Source: Paraeggerthella sp964369725
Lineage (GTDB): Bacteria; Actinomycetota; Coriobacteriia; Coriobacteriales; Eggerthellaceae
Reading direction: 5' to 3'
Assembly: GCA_964369725.1 (NCBI GenBank)
Contig: CAYJGC010000002.1
Location: 31,501-95,500 of the forward strand
Length of the DNA stretch: 64,000 nucleotides
Under the pieces are notes generated by a model. The model had not been told where the DNA came from. It was given only the letters and a program-made list of their open reading frames with translations, and ran no database searches. Both the position numbers and the translations under genes were made by a program. The first letter of the stretch is position 1; each line of letters opens with the position of its first letter. Below, in pieces: positions 8,960 to 17,951 of this stretch.

Positions 8960-10693
8960 TCAAGTACTAAGTCCAGCTAATACGGCAACAATTGCAACCA
9001 ACACACCTATTATTGATTCTCCTCCAAGAGCTCCACTAGAAACAACGAGTCCTGCATGAGCTTGATCTTTTTTCTTCTCTGCTAGGATTTTAGGGGAAGC
9101 ACTATTATTTTTTAGTTTACAAATAAAGCTAAAAACGAATTTTGCCAAAACACCTAAGAAGGCAGACAACGACATATAGAAGGGTAAATAGATTCCTAGT
9201 CCGAGCATCATGGCAGGGAAGCTAAGATAATAGAGAATAATGCCGCCAGCTAGTCCAATTGCAAATGAAACAGGTGAGGGGATACCAGAAATCATGGTTG
9301 CAACTACTGATGCCTGTGCTGAGACAAACGTTCCATTAAGTCCAAAAGACTCAGACCCATAGGCAGAAAGTAAAAGAGCCATGACTACTACCGCAACAAT
9401 CGCTCCTAAAGTTCCGCCGAAAGCTTGTCCTATCCATTGGGCTTTAGGTGATGTTCCAAGAGTGTTGCCTGCATAGAAGTCATTCATTACATCGCCCGCT
9501 AATCCGCAAGCAACCGCTACAACCCCTGCTACAAAAAATAATTGAACGTGTGGAATGTCGGAAACGGCTGCGACTGCTAGTAAAACAATAAGACCAAATA
9601 TTTCCATGGGATCTATGCCTGTTTGACCCACGCTTTGTGCGCTCATAGCGGTCGCAATCCACGCAAAAGCTACGGTCATAAGTGTTGGAATGGGACCCAA
9701 ATCAAGACCAAAACATAGTAATAAAGTAACGGACGCAAGACCACAGGCCGCAAAACCTGCAGTTATATGATTGCGCCAAGCGTCATGCTTTTGCGGGGCT
9801 TTAGGGTTTTTGGCAGAATCAGTATTCAAAGAAGGCCTTCGTGTGGATAGTTGTGAGGCACTAGCGCCGTTTTGTTTTAATTTTTTATATAGTGCGGGTA
9901 GGATATTTTTTAAAATGACACCGATCCCAGAGCCAACCATTACCCCCATGCCTAAACTGGAAACGATACCTTGCGCGGAATCTAAGCTCCACAATCCAAG
10001 CTGCGTACCCGACACAATAATCCCGAAATTTGCAAAAATGGCACCACCAAACCAAACTATCATTGCGGTTGTACCGACTAGAAAACCTACCGCCAAAAAT
10101 AAAGGTGAGTTATAGATTCCAAAAGCAACACCTGGAATTGAGATGCTACTCAATAGCATTGTGGGGATAATTCCTAGAAAATCGCGTAGCGCAGCGTATA
10201 GCCCCGAGATACCCATAGATAAAAACAGTTGAACTCCTGTTTTCCCACCAGTTTCACCTGCTATCAGGGTTTGCACGGCAGCTTCACCAATTGGATACTC
10301 AAGTTTTGCTTTTTTGATAAAATGATTTCTTAGCGCTGCTGTGCAGATGAGCCCTAAAATAACACCCGAAAGAGCAACTGCGAACATTTCGAAAAGGCTA
10401 ATTTCATGAGCGTAGCCTAACATCCAGGCTCCAGGAATGGTGAAAGCTAGCCCTCCTGCTACCATAGCGCCTGCTGACATTATCGTATGAGTAACATTTG
10501 CTTCATTGAGGCTAACCTGTCCGCGTCCTAAAGTTTTTAAGAAAAAAAACGAAATGATTGCCGCAAACACGATAGGCCAAGGAAGCGCTCCCATTTTGAG
10601 AGCGGTGTACGTTGATGCAGCTGTGATGACAATGCACCCAATACAGCCAATTAAAACTCCGCGTAGCGTAAGTTGACCCTTTATAGAGTTCAT
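8960..10693 (-). CDS. OPT-family oligopeptide/metal-chelate transporter
   Basis: Integral membrane protein of 577 residues with many hydrophobic segments and the typical OPT start TLRGVLIGCIGCIVITAAST followed by TALKMGALPWPIVFAA. The conserved GEAAVQTLIAGE segment lies near residue 140. OPT proteins import small peptides or metal chelates with protons; the actual substrate is unknown. An AAGGAG site lies six bases before the ATG. Its control region is shared with the divergent coaX gene. Confidence 0.88.
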   Translation of the reverse strand: MNSIKGQLTLRGVLIGCIGCIVITAASTYTALKMGALPWPIVFAAIISFFFLKTLGRGQVSLNEANVTHTIMSAGAMVAGGLAFTIPGAWMLGYAHEISLFEMFAVALSGVILGLICTAALRNHFIKKAKLEYPIGEAAVQTLIAGETGGKTGVQLFLSMGISGLYAALRDFLGIIPTMLLSSISIPGVAFGIYNSPLFLAVGFLVGTTAMIVWFGGAIFANFGIIVSGTQLGLWSLDSAQGIVSSLGMGVMVGSGIGVILKNILPALYKKLKQNGASASQLSTRRPSLNTDSAKNPKAPQKHDAWRNHITAGFAACGLASVTLLLCFGLDLGPIPTLMTVAFAWIATAMSAQSVGQTGIDPMEIFGLIVLLAVAAVSDIPHVQLFFVAGVVAVACGLAGDVMNDFYAGNTLGTSPKAQWIGQAFGGTLGAIVAVVVMALLLSAYGSESFGLNGTFVSAQASVVATMISGIPSPVSFAIGLAGGIILYYLSFPAMMLGLGIYLPFYMSLSAFLGVLAKFVFSFICKLKNNSASPKILAEKKKDQAHAGLVVSSGALGGESIIGVLVAIVAVLAGLST

Positions 10694-10756
10694 CGTGCTC
10701 CTTTTGGTATATCCGCTTCTCCTAGAATGAGAAGTCGGGTTACTTATGAGACCGAT

Positions 10757-10797
10757 ACAGTATAATCGAAAATCTCAACAAAATTGAAGTTTTGTTG
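10757..10797. promoter_or_regulatory. Overlapping divergent -10 elements and inverted repeat between the OPT gene and coaX
   Basis: TATAAT on the plus strand (10761-10766) and TATACT on the minus strand (complement of 10759-10764) overlap. Minus-strand TTCAAT lies 18 bases upstream of that -10. A perfect 8-bp inverted repeat caacaaaa / ttttgttg (10776-10783 with 10790-10797) lies in the coaX leader and over the minus-strand -35 region, a plausible repressor site. Confidence 0.5.
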
Positions 10798-10828
10798 GTA
10801 GTCAGACTAAAAAGAAAGGCAACTATTC

Positions 10829-11623
10829 GTGACTGATATACGCAAAGAACAGCCTTTGGTAATGCTAGCGGCAGATGTAGGAAACTCTTTCACTGATCTT
10901 GGATTATTTGTTGAGGAGCGTCTGATTGCTCGCTGGACGGTAACTACGCCAGATCGCATAACAGCAGATGAGGCTCAAAGCTGCATACGCTCATTTTTGA
11001 AAACAACTGAAGAAAAGGTAGTGCTCAATGGTGCTATTGTAGCGAGTGTTGTGCCAACTCTTACCAACGCATGGAAGCATGCTTTGTATACGGTAACAAA
11101 AAGCCGTCCTTTAGTGGTCGGGCCTGGTTTAAAAACGGGAATTAAAATGCGCTACAATGACCCCGGAGAACTTGGTGCAGATAGAATCGCTGGCTTGACT
11201 GCTGCTTTAGCAAAGTATGAAGCACCTTTTGTGTTAGTTGATCTAGGGACGAGTACGAATCTAGAAGTCGTAGATAGCCAGGGAGTATTCCTTGGAGGTA
11301 TTATCGCTCCCGGTCTGCATCTTTCCGCTCAAGCGCTTAATAAAGAAGCTGCTCGTTTAGCTATGGTTGAGGTTAAAGCTCCTAATTCGGTATTGGGGAA
11401 AAATACCCGTGAAGCCATGCAGTCAGGTATCGTCTTTGGTGAAATGGCACGAATTGAGGGTTTGGTCAAACTAATCTGGGAAGAATTAGGCTATACTACG
11501 AAAATTATTTTTACTGGGGAAGAAGCTGTGTTACTATCTCAACTTTCTCATTTTGATGCGACAGTTAACGAAACCTTATTGCTGGAAGGTTTGCAAAAAC
11601 TATACGTTCGAAATAGAAAGTAG
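10829..11623 (+). CDS. coaX: Type III pantothenate kinase
   Basis: Phosphorylates pantothenate in the first step of coenzyme A synthesis. 264 residues, a normal length. Seen: N-terminal phosphate-binding AADVGNSFTDLGLF, the pantothenate-pocket PGELGADRIAGLTAA, VDLGTSTNLEVVD, and GGIIAPGLHLSAQAL. GNS replaces the commoner GNT, a change also known in other family members. A GTG start at 10829 is chosen because AAGAAAGG lies nine bases upstream and the family match begins shortly after. Confidence 0.93.
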   Translation: MTDIRKEQPLVMLAADVGNSFTDLGLFVEERLIARWTVTTPDRITADEAQSCIRSFLKTTEEKVVLNGAIVASVVPTLTNAWKHALYTVTKSRPLVVGPGLKTGIKMRYNDPGELGADRIAGLTAALAKYEAPFVLVDLGTSTNLEVVDSQGVFLGGIIAPGLHLSAQALNKEAARLAMVEVKAPNSVLGKNTREAMQSGIVFGEMARIEGLVKLIWEELGYTTKIIFTGEEAVLLSQLSHFDATVNETLLLEGLQKLYVRNRK

Positions 11624-11753
11624 TTTAAGGAAAACAGAGTGAATATTTGTAAGCCATAACTGCAAGGGTAACCACTAATATTCTCTGAGTTGAATTCAGA
11701 TCCTCAGACTACAGAATTCTTGATGTGAAGAAATAACTTGTGAAAGGGTAGTG

Positions 11754-13082
11754 ATGAAAAAAGGTAATGCATGGGCACTCTTGCCTATAGGAGTTTTTTT
11801 AGTACTTTATTTGGGGTTGGGAGTCCTTTTTGAGTATGTTTTGGCTATTCCGATGGGCTTTTATAGTATTCCCATTGTTGTAGTATTTCTTGTTGCCTTG
11901 GTTGTGGCTTGTCTCCAAAACAGGAAACTTTCATTTGATGAAAAACTCACCTTTATGGGTCGTGGAATAGGAGACAAGACTATTGTTACCATGATTTTGA
12001 TTTTCATGGCAGCAGGTGTTTTCGTTGGAACAGTGGGACGTGACAGTGCAGAAAGCGTTGCATATTTCATGCTTTCAGTTGTTCCTGCCGAATATTCGGT
12101 TGTAGTACTTTTTGTTGTAAGTTGCTTTGTGTCTTTGTCTATGGGAACTTCGGTAGGAACAATAACGCTGATTACTCCCATTGCTGTGGCGGTATCTGTA
12201 GCCTCAGGTTTTAGTATGCCCTTATGTATAGCCGCAGTTATGAGTGGAGCTATGTTTGGGGATAATTTGTCGTTCATTTCAGATACTACGATAGCTTCTT
12301 GTCAGGGGCAGGGCTGTAAAATGCAAGATAAGTTCAAGGAGAACTTTAAAATTGCTCTGCCTGCAGCAATAGTAGCTTTGATTGTGTTTTTAGTCATGTC
12401 CTTTAATTCTGGAATTACGGGTATGGTTTCGCCTGAATACGACTTAGTACAGTTGATACCTTATATCATTGTTTTGGTTGGCGGTATTATAGGAATCAAT
12501 GTTTTTGTGGTCTTGTTATTGGGTATCTTGTCGGGTTCAATCATTATGGTTATCACGGGCGCAACCGCCCCAGTAGATTTATTTGCGAGCATGGGTTCAG
12601 GTGCGGCAGGAATGTTTGAAACAACGATGGTTGCCATTTTGGTTAGTGCTATATGTGCACTTATACGCGAATACGGTGGATTTGCGGTGTTACTCAACGG
12701 AATTAAACGGGTCTTTAAAAGTAAAAAAGGTGGTCAAGTTGGTATTGGTGTATTAGTTGGTGCGATGGATATTGCAACCGCTAACAATACAGTCGCAATT
12801 GTTATGGCAAATCCTATTGCTTCAGATATGGCGAAAACCTACGGTATTTCTAAGCGTAAAACTGCTTCGTTGTTGGATACATTTTCTTGTGTTATGCAGG
12901 GTCTTTTACCTTACGGTGCTCAGATGTTGGTTGCCATTGCTGCCGCCGCCGAATTGGGACATGCAGTATCTGCTTTTGAGATAATACCCCTCATGTTTTA
13001 TCCCTTCTTTTTGCTTCTGAGCTTACTAGTCTTTATCTTTTTAGTACCTGATAAATCGGACAAGCAGGAGCAATCGAGCTAA
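11754..13082 (+). CDS. NhaC-family Na+/H+ antiporter
   Basis: Polytopic membrane protein of 442 residues with about ten to twelve hydrophobic segments. SMGTSVGTITLITPIAV and MFGDNLSFISDTTIASCQGQ are the conserved family regions, and the C-terminal half repeats the fold (IATANNTVAIVMANPIA). It probably exchanges cytoplasmic sodium for protons, though some relatives exchange amino or organic acids. A GTG lies three bases after the ribosome binding site gaaaggg and the ATG at 11754 is at a better distance, so the ATG is preferred. Confidence 0.88.
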   Translation: MKKGNAWALLPIGVFLVLYLGLGVLFEYVLAIPMGFYSIPIVVVFLVALVVACLQNRKLSFDEKLTFMGRGIGDKTIVTMILIFMAAGVFVGTVGRDSAESVAYFMLSVVPAEYSVVVLFVVSCFVSLSMGTSVGTITLITPIAVAVSVASGFSMPLCIAAVMSGAMFGDNLSFISDTTIASCQGQGCKMQDKFKENFKIALPAAIVALIVFLVMSFNSGITGMVSPEYDLVQLIPYIIVLVGGIIGINVFVVLLLGILSGSIIMVITGATAPVDLFASMGSGAAGMFETTMVAILVSAICALIREYGGFAVLLNGIKRVFKSKKGGQVGIGVLVGAMDIATANNTVAIVMANPIASDMAKTYGISKRKTASLLDTFSCVMQGLLPYGAQMLVAIAAAAELGHAVSAFEIIPLMFYPFFLLLSLLVFIFLVPDKSDKQEQSS

Positions 13083-13132
13083 AGTGCTCTTAAAGTTTCA
13101 GTCTGTATAAAGAATAGATTGAAGTATTATCA

Positions 13133-13167
13133 AAAGGCTCGCCTGAATAACGCAGGCGAGCCTTTCT
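13133..13167. terminator. Bidirectional terminator between the NhaC gene and yfcE
   Basis: Stem aaaggctcgcctg / caggcgagccttt (13133-13145 with 13153-13165), perfect 13 bp around a seven-base loop, A-rich before and T-rich after. It lies between convergent genes. Confidence 0.9.
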
Positions 13168-13217
13168 TGATGGTGATGAGTCCAAACTCTCAAATAGCTA
13201 GCATGAGAAGGCGTATC

Positions 13218-13766
13218 TTAGTTCCAGGTGCCTTTTTGAAGTTCTTTGCCTTCTAACGTTTTGAGAGTAAACCAAGTGCCATCAAACGTGGCATAGCTTG
13301 CAGTTCCATCTTTAGGGATTGAAATACTTCCTGGGTTTACAAAGAAAACTCCGTCGCGGTTACTGAGGGTTTTTATGTGGGTGTGTCCTGACAAAAAGGC
13401 ACTTCCTGGTTTTAAAGCTGGTGGATCTTCAACTGTTTTGCCTGCAATATGACCGTGCGTTAGATATAAAAGATGGTCGTTAGACTCAATAAGACCATAG
13501 TCTGCAAGGCAGGGGAAATTGAGAACCATCTGGTCAACTTCAGAGTCACAGTTTCCACGAACTGCGATAATTTTATCTGCAAGCGGATTAAGTAGTGCTA
13601 GGACTTCTTTTGGTGAGTACCCTTCAGGTAAGTCGTTGCGAGGACCGTGATAGAGAATGTCTCCTAATAAAATTATTCGATCAGCTGCTTCGGCTTCAAT
13701 CCGACAGATAAGCTTTCTTACCGCTGGCGCGCTTCCATGGATATCTGATGCAATGATATATTTCAT
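13218..13766 (-). CDS. yfcE: YfcE-type metallophosphodiesterase
   Basis: Small calcineurin-like phosphodiesterase of 182 residues. All metal-binding motifs are present in order: DIHGS near the N-terminus, GDILYHGPRN, GNCDSE, LTHGH and SGHTH. Relatives hydrolyse phosphodiesters in vitro; the natural substrate is not known. The start at 13766 (MKYIIASDIHG) is chosen over an ATG five codons upstream because GAAAGGA lies eight bases before it, and nothing similar precedes the upstream ATG. Confidence 0.9.
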   Translation of the reverse strand: MKYIIASDIHGSAPAVRKLICRIEAEAADRIILLGDILYHGPRNDLPEGYSPKEVLALLNPLADKIIAVRGNCDSEVDQMVLNFPCLADYGLIESNDHLLYLTHGHIAGKTVEDPPALKPGSAFLSGHTHIKTLSNRDGVFFVNPGSISIPKDGTASYATFDGTWFTLKTLEGKELQKGTWN

Positions 13767-13801
13767 AGGTATTCCTTTCATACGTTAAGAGATTGTTTCG
13801 G

Positions 13802-15031
13802 CTAGTTAAAAAGATCGTCGCAGTAACTACGAGTAATAATGCTCATATTTTTCTCGGGAAATATATGTTTGTATAGTGAGGTGAAGTAACTGTCTGTCAT
13901 TGAGGCAATATAGTCAACAACTATTTGATTAGGCTCAGTTTTAAGGTACTCCTGCGTAGATATTGTACGCGATTTTGCAACTAAATTTGAAACATGGTGT
14001 TTAAAAATCGGAGAATTCTCGTTGTTGGTGAGAAGATCATCAAGAAGCTTTTGATATAAATTTTCAAACATTTCTTCAATTATATTGCCATGCTCAGCCG
14101 TTAGGCCTTCTTGTTCGTAAATAAGTTCGTAGTTTTGTGCTTTTGCTTGTTTAAGGTCTGAAAATATTTGGTCACTCATAGCTATATAATTTTTGCCATA
14201 ACTATTGTTGACAATATCTACCGTAAGGTTATGTATGATGCGCGCATTACTTTTTCCCATAACGGTGCTTTTAAAGGGGGAATATGACGAGATTGCTCCC
14301 ATGTCAATAGCATCTTGGCGATCTTTTCCAATATACGCAATCATGTCACTCACGCGCACTACACAACCCTCAAGCGTTGAGGGGCAGAGCATTTTGATTG
14401 CTTTTTGATCTGAATTGCATGTTTCTACCAGCTCATCGAGTTTCGCGAAGGTGGAGGTATTCCCTAAACGGAGCTTTTGTTGTGCAAACTCGCCGTTGTG
14501 ACATAAAACCCCGTCGAGCGTTTGTAGGCTCATGTTTCGGCGGTAAAGTTGGTCGAGGACGCGCACTGAATGAACGTTGTGGTTGAAGTAGCGTCCTGTA
14601 CGATTGAAGTAGCTTTTGTTTAAATATTTTTCGCCTGCGTGTCCAAAAGGAGTATGACCTAAATCGTGGCCAAGCGCGATGGCTTCAATTAGTTCAGCGT
14701 TGAGTCCAAGGAGCGAACCGATTCCTCGGGCTATTCGGCTAACGAGTTGAACATGTAGGCCGCGTCGAGAAATATCGTCGTTTTCTACAAAAGAAAAGAC
14801 TTGCGTTTTGTCGGCATATCGATTGTAGGCAGGCACATTAAGAATCTTTTCAATATCGCGAGCAAAGGCTGGACGCGTTAGTGTTGCTTGGTCATGTATG
14901 TTTTCATCACGGCGTTGAATATTATCGTCTGAAAAGGAATAGGGATTCTTCCAATTTGAAACTCGGTTAGTAATAATCTCAGATGCAACCGCGGGATGTA
15001 GTTCTAAGTAGGGAATATGATTGTCTAGCAT
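13802..15031 (-). CDS. dgt: dGTPase-like HD-domain triphosphohydrolase
   Basis: 409 residues. The HD metal-binding signature is clear in EAIALGHDLGHTPFGHAGEK, followed by FNHNVHSVRVLDQLYRR. The family removes triphosphate from deoxynucleotides, chiefly dGTP. In many actinobacteria this gene lies beside dnaG in the same direction; here it is divergent from the dnaG unit, separated by a small membrane protein gene. yfcE follows 35 bases downstream on the same strand, so the two may be co-transcribed. Confidence 0.92.
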   Translation of the reverse strand: MLDNHIPYLELHPAVASEIITNRVSNWKNPYSFSDDNIQRRDENIHDQATLTRPAFARDIEKILNVPAYNRYADKTQVFSFVENDDISRRGLHVQLVSRIARGIGSLLGLNAELIEAIALGHDLGHTPFGHAGEKYLNKSYFNRTGRYFNHNVHSVRVLDQLYRRNMSLQTLDGVLCHNGEFAQQKLRLGNTSTFAKLDELVETCNSDQKAIKMLCPSTLEGCVVRVSDMIAYIGKDRQDAIDMGAISSYSPFKSTVMGKSNARIIHNLTVDIVNNSYGKNYIAMSDQIFSDLKQAKAQNYELIYEQEGLTAEHGNIIEEMFENLYQKLLDDLLTNNENSPIFKHHVSNLVAKSRTISTQEYLKTEPNQIVVDYIASMTDSYFTSLYKHIFPEKNMSIITRSYCDDLFN

Positions 15032-15176
15032 GTGATTTCCTTAGTGTGCATGTGTCTGTGTAGGTGTATTTCTTTGTCGAGTATTGTAGCGCATAAGCTC
15101 ATTCCATGCGCGTAAGCGCGATATGCGGAAGTTTTCTTATAAGAAATTTTGCGTAGTAAGATTTGTGATTCTAGGA

Positions 15177-15202
15177 TTTCCTTAGGTTATACTATAAGGA
15201 AA
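15177..15202 (+). promoter_or_regulatory. Promoter of the small-protein/dnaG unit with a palindrome over the -10
   Basis: TATACT (15188-15193) with TTGTGA (15163-15168) 19 bases upstream. The -10 is centred in the inverted repeat tttcctta / taaggaaa (15177-15184 with 15195-15202), so a dimeric regulator could block the promoter. Confidence 0.45.
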
Positions 15203-15222
15203 TTGTTACGGAAGGATAGCCT

Positions 15223-15414
15223 TTGAAACATAGAGAAACTATTTATGCGGTAATTGCGGTGTTGTCTTTTGTAGCCATGGCAGCCACGCTGATTTGGACT
15301 TTTTCTACCGCAGAGGGTGGGGAAGTAAGTATCCGTGACCTTGGTCCAACTATTGCTTTGGCAATGCTATTTTTTGTCAATGTTATTTTAGCTAAGCAAA
15401 ATAAGCGACGCTAA
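15223..15414 (+). CDS. Small two-segment membrane protein, unknown function
   Basis: 63 residues starting with TTG, with gaaggata about seven bases upstream. Two hydrophobic stretches (residues about 9-27 and 42-58) are joined by a short acidic loop, and the C-terminus is basic (KQNKRR), predicting a helical hairpin with the tail in the cytoplasm. I do not recognise the family. The stop is nine bases before the dnaG start, so it is translated from the dnaG message. The dense spacing and separate promoter support a real gene. Confidence 0.7.
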   Translation: MKHRETIYAVIAVLSFVAMAATLIWTFSTAEGGEVSIRDLGPTIALAMLFFVNVILAKQNKRR

Positions 15415-15423
15415 GGGTATTGT

Positions 15424-17298
15424 ATGGCTGGTTTTAGTGAGGATGATATCCAAAAAGTACGTGCATCAAGCGACCTTCTTAGTGTTATGGGAGAACGAGT
15501 TGCTGTAAAGCAACGTGGACGTGATTTTTGGTGTTGCTGTCCTTTGCATAATGAAAAAACACCTTCACTCAGAATTGATACTGATCTTCAGCTTTGGCAT
15601 TGTTTTGGATGTGGTGAGGGTGGCGATGTTTTTAGTTTCATTATGAAAACAGAAGATTTGAGTTTTCCTGAAGCAGTGCGCCGTCTCGCAGAACGCGCTC
15701 ATATTGAATTGTCTGAAGAAGGTGGAGGGCGAAGGGTAACCTCGAATGCAAAACTTCGCCTTAAACAGGTGTGTAAAGCTGCATCAGATTATTACCATGT
15801 TCAGCTTATGCGTAATCCCTCGCCAGAAGCAAATGCGGCACGCGAGTATTTATCAACACGTAAATTGGGTGGATCGGTGCCTAGATTGTGGCATTTAGGA
15901 TACGCGCCGGGGCGTGGTAACCTTGTACGTCATCTTGCATCTGCAGGTTTTACTTCTGATGAGATGATGAGCGCAAATGTGGCAGTGGCTGGGAAAGGAC
16001 AAAAACTACGAGACCGTTTTTACAATCGTATTATGTTTCCAATTTTTGATCCTCAGGGCGATTGTATAGCGTTTGGTGGTCGCGTGGTGGGCAAGGGGGA
16101 GCCAAAATATCTTAACACGCAAGAAACCCCTTTATTTCATAAGTCACAAGTTCTGTATGGGCTTGACAAGGCTAAATCTGCAATGGCGGCTAGCGGTGTT
16201 GCTGTTGTAACTGAGGGATACACCGATGTCATTGCTCTTCATGAAGCGGGAATTAAAAATACCGTTGCCACGTTAGGCACAGCTCTTACTTTGCGCCATA
16301 TACGTTTGATTTCAAGGCACGCTCAACACCGTATTGTGTATCTGTTTGACGGCGATGCTGCAGGTCAGCGGGCTGCGGATAGAGCGCTTGCTTTTATCGA
16401 TGAAAGTATGACGCCTGAAGCAGGTCGAACCAAAACAGAATTGTGTGCCGTTATGCTTCCTGACAATATGGATCCAGCCGATTATGTCGCCCGATTCGAT
16501 GGAGCTGCTTTGCAAGATCTTATCGATAAAGCACAACCCCTGCTTTCTTACGGTATTGAGCGGCGCCTTACTCAGTATGATTTAACAAAAGCTGAAGGTA
16601 GATCACTTGCACTGCGTGAAACATTGTCGATACTTGCCCCTATTAAGAATTCACTTCTGGCGCGTGATTATGCAATCCAAATAGCGAGTCGCTGTAGGGC
16701 TCGCGAAGAAGATGTGTTAACTCAGCTAGAAAAGTTGCAGGCTCCCCGTAATGGTGAGGACTTAAATGATGCTGGGCCAACACGGGTTTCTCACCATGTA
16801 TCTTCACTTCCAGTGAAGCGTCAACAGAGGACACAGATTTCCCAGGCTGAAAAAAACCGACGTCGTTTTGAGCGACAGCTGCTTACCTTAGTAATTCGCT
16901 ATCCTGAAATGGGTATACAGTATGCTGACACCTTGCTTCAGACAAATTGGCACACAAAGGCTCACGAACATATTGCAGAGGTAATTTTATCGGTATTGGA
17001 AGACAATCCCGCAGCGGAGCCTGCGCAAATTGTCACTTGTCTTGGCCAGTCTATTCCTGCGGCAATTAATTCAATTACAGCAGGGATGACAGAAGCGATT
17101 GAAGATCCTGCTAAATTAGCTAAATTTCTTGTTGAGGAGCTTGGAATTGGGGATATGGAAGATGCGATAGCTACTTTGAAATCTCAAATGGCACAATCTG
17201 AAACTATTTCACCGGATGACTATGAAATTATTTTTGAAGCGGTGGCTGGTATGCAACAAGATTTAACACGTTTAAAAACTGCGCATGTTCACCTCTAA
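15424..17298 (+). CDS. dnaG: DNA primase
   Basis: Synthesises RNA primers for replication with the replicative helicase. 624 residues. Domain order: CHC2 zinc ribbon (C39, H42, C60, C63 in CPLHNEKTPS and WHCFGCGEGGDVF), the primase core with RDRFYNRIMFPI and FGGRVV, TOPRIM motifs VVTEGYTDVIALHEAG and YLFDGDAAGQRAADRAL, and a C-terminal helicase-binding region beginning around residue 470. AAGGGT precedes the ATG. The sigma factor rpoD, often next to dnaG, is not here; def follows after about 110 bases. Confidence 0.97.
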   Translation: MAGFSEDDIQKVRASSDLLSVMGERVAVKQRGRDFWCCCPLHNEKTPSLRIDTDLQLWHCFGCGEGGDVFSFIMKTEDLSFPEAVRRLAERAHIELSEEGGGRRVTSNAKLRLKQVCKAASDYYHVQLMRNPSPEANAAREYLSTRKLGGSVPRLWHLGYAPGRGNLVRHLASAGFTSDEMMSANVAVAGKGQKLRDRFYNRIMFPIFDPQGDCIAFGGRVVGKGEPKYLNTQETPLFHKSQVLYGLDKAKSAMAASGVAVVTEGYTDVIALHEAGIKNTVATLGTALTLRHIRLISRHAQHRIVYLFDGDAAGQRAADRALAFIDESMTPEAGRTKTELCAVMLPDNMDPADYVARFDGAALQDLIDKAQPLLSYGIERRLTQYDLTKAEGRSLALRETLSILAPIKNSLLARDYAIQIASRCRAREEDVLTQLEKLQAPRNGEDLNDAGPTRVSHHVSSLPVKRQQRTQISQAEKNRRRFERQLLTLVIRYPEMGIQYADTLLQTNWHTKAHEHIAEVILSVLEDNPAAEPAQIVTCLGQSIPAAINSITAGMTEAIEDPAKLAKFLVEELGIGDMEDAIATLKSQMAQSETISPDDYEIIFEAVAGMQQDLTRLKTAHVHL

Positions 17299-17410
17299 TT
17301 TATGTAGCTTTAGATATCTGCTAGACAAGCACTTAAAGTTTCCGGAAAATGAGAGAGGAATGTTCTAAAGGTGCTCATCACACCTTATTTTTAATAGAAA
17401 GTTGTTCAGA

Positions 17411-17941
17411 ATGACTACTATTGTTCAGTCTCCTCATCCCGTTTTATCTCAGGTGAGTGATCCTTGCGATTTAAAGGATAAAAGTTTAAAACGTTTAGCA
17501 AAGCAAATGATAAAAGCAATGTATTGTAATGATGGATGCGGATTAGCCGCTCCCCAAGTTGGCGTTGCAAAACGCGTAGTTGTGATCGATTGTAGCGGTT
17601 CGGAAGAGCAAAACCCGGAGGTGTTGATAAATCCCGTATTGGTAGAGACACAAGGTGAGCCTGTCGTAGAGTGCGAAGGATGTTTGTCGGTTCCGGGTAT
17701 TCAAGTTCCCATAGCACGGCCGCCTTTTGCAAAAGTAAGGTATTACGATCTAGAAGGTCAAGAGTGGGAGATAGAGGGCGATGGGTTACTAGGACGATGC
17801 TTACAGCATGAGTTAGATCATCTCGATGGGGTGACCATGCTTGAAAAGTGTGATCCTTTGGCGCGTGTTCAAGCCCTTCATGATTATGATATTGCAGTAA
17901 AATCTGGAGCAAAACCAGGTCAAACGTCGCTTTCTTCTTAG
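17411..17941 (+). CDS. def: Peptide deformylase
   Basis: Metalloenzyme that removes the N-formyl group from new proteins. 176 residues. All three signatures are present: GCGLAAPQVG, ECEGCLSVPG (Cys ligand) and QHELDHLDG (two His ligands and the catalytic Glu). The ATG at 17411 is preferred over a TTG at 17402, which sits too close to the GAAAG site. It is followed ten bases later by fmt, pairing formylation with deformylation. Confidence 0.96.
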   Translation: MTTIVQSPHPVLSQVSDPCDLKDKSLKRLAKQMIKAMYCNDGCGLAAPQVGVAKRVVVIDCSGSEEQNPEVLINPVLVETQGEPVVECEGCLSVPGIQVPIARPPFAKVRYYDLEGQEWEIEGDGLLGRCLQHELDHLDGVTMLEKCDPLARVQALHDYDIAVKSGAKPGQTSLSS

Positions 17942-17951
17942 GGGTGAAAAC

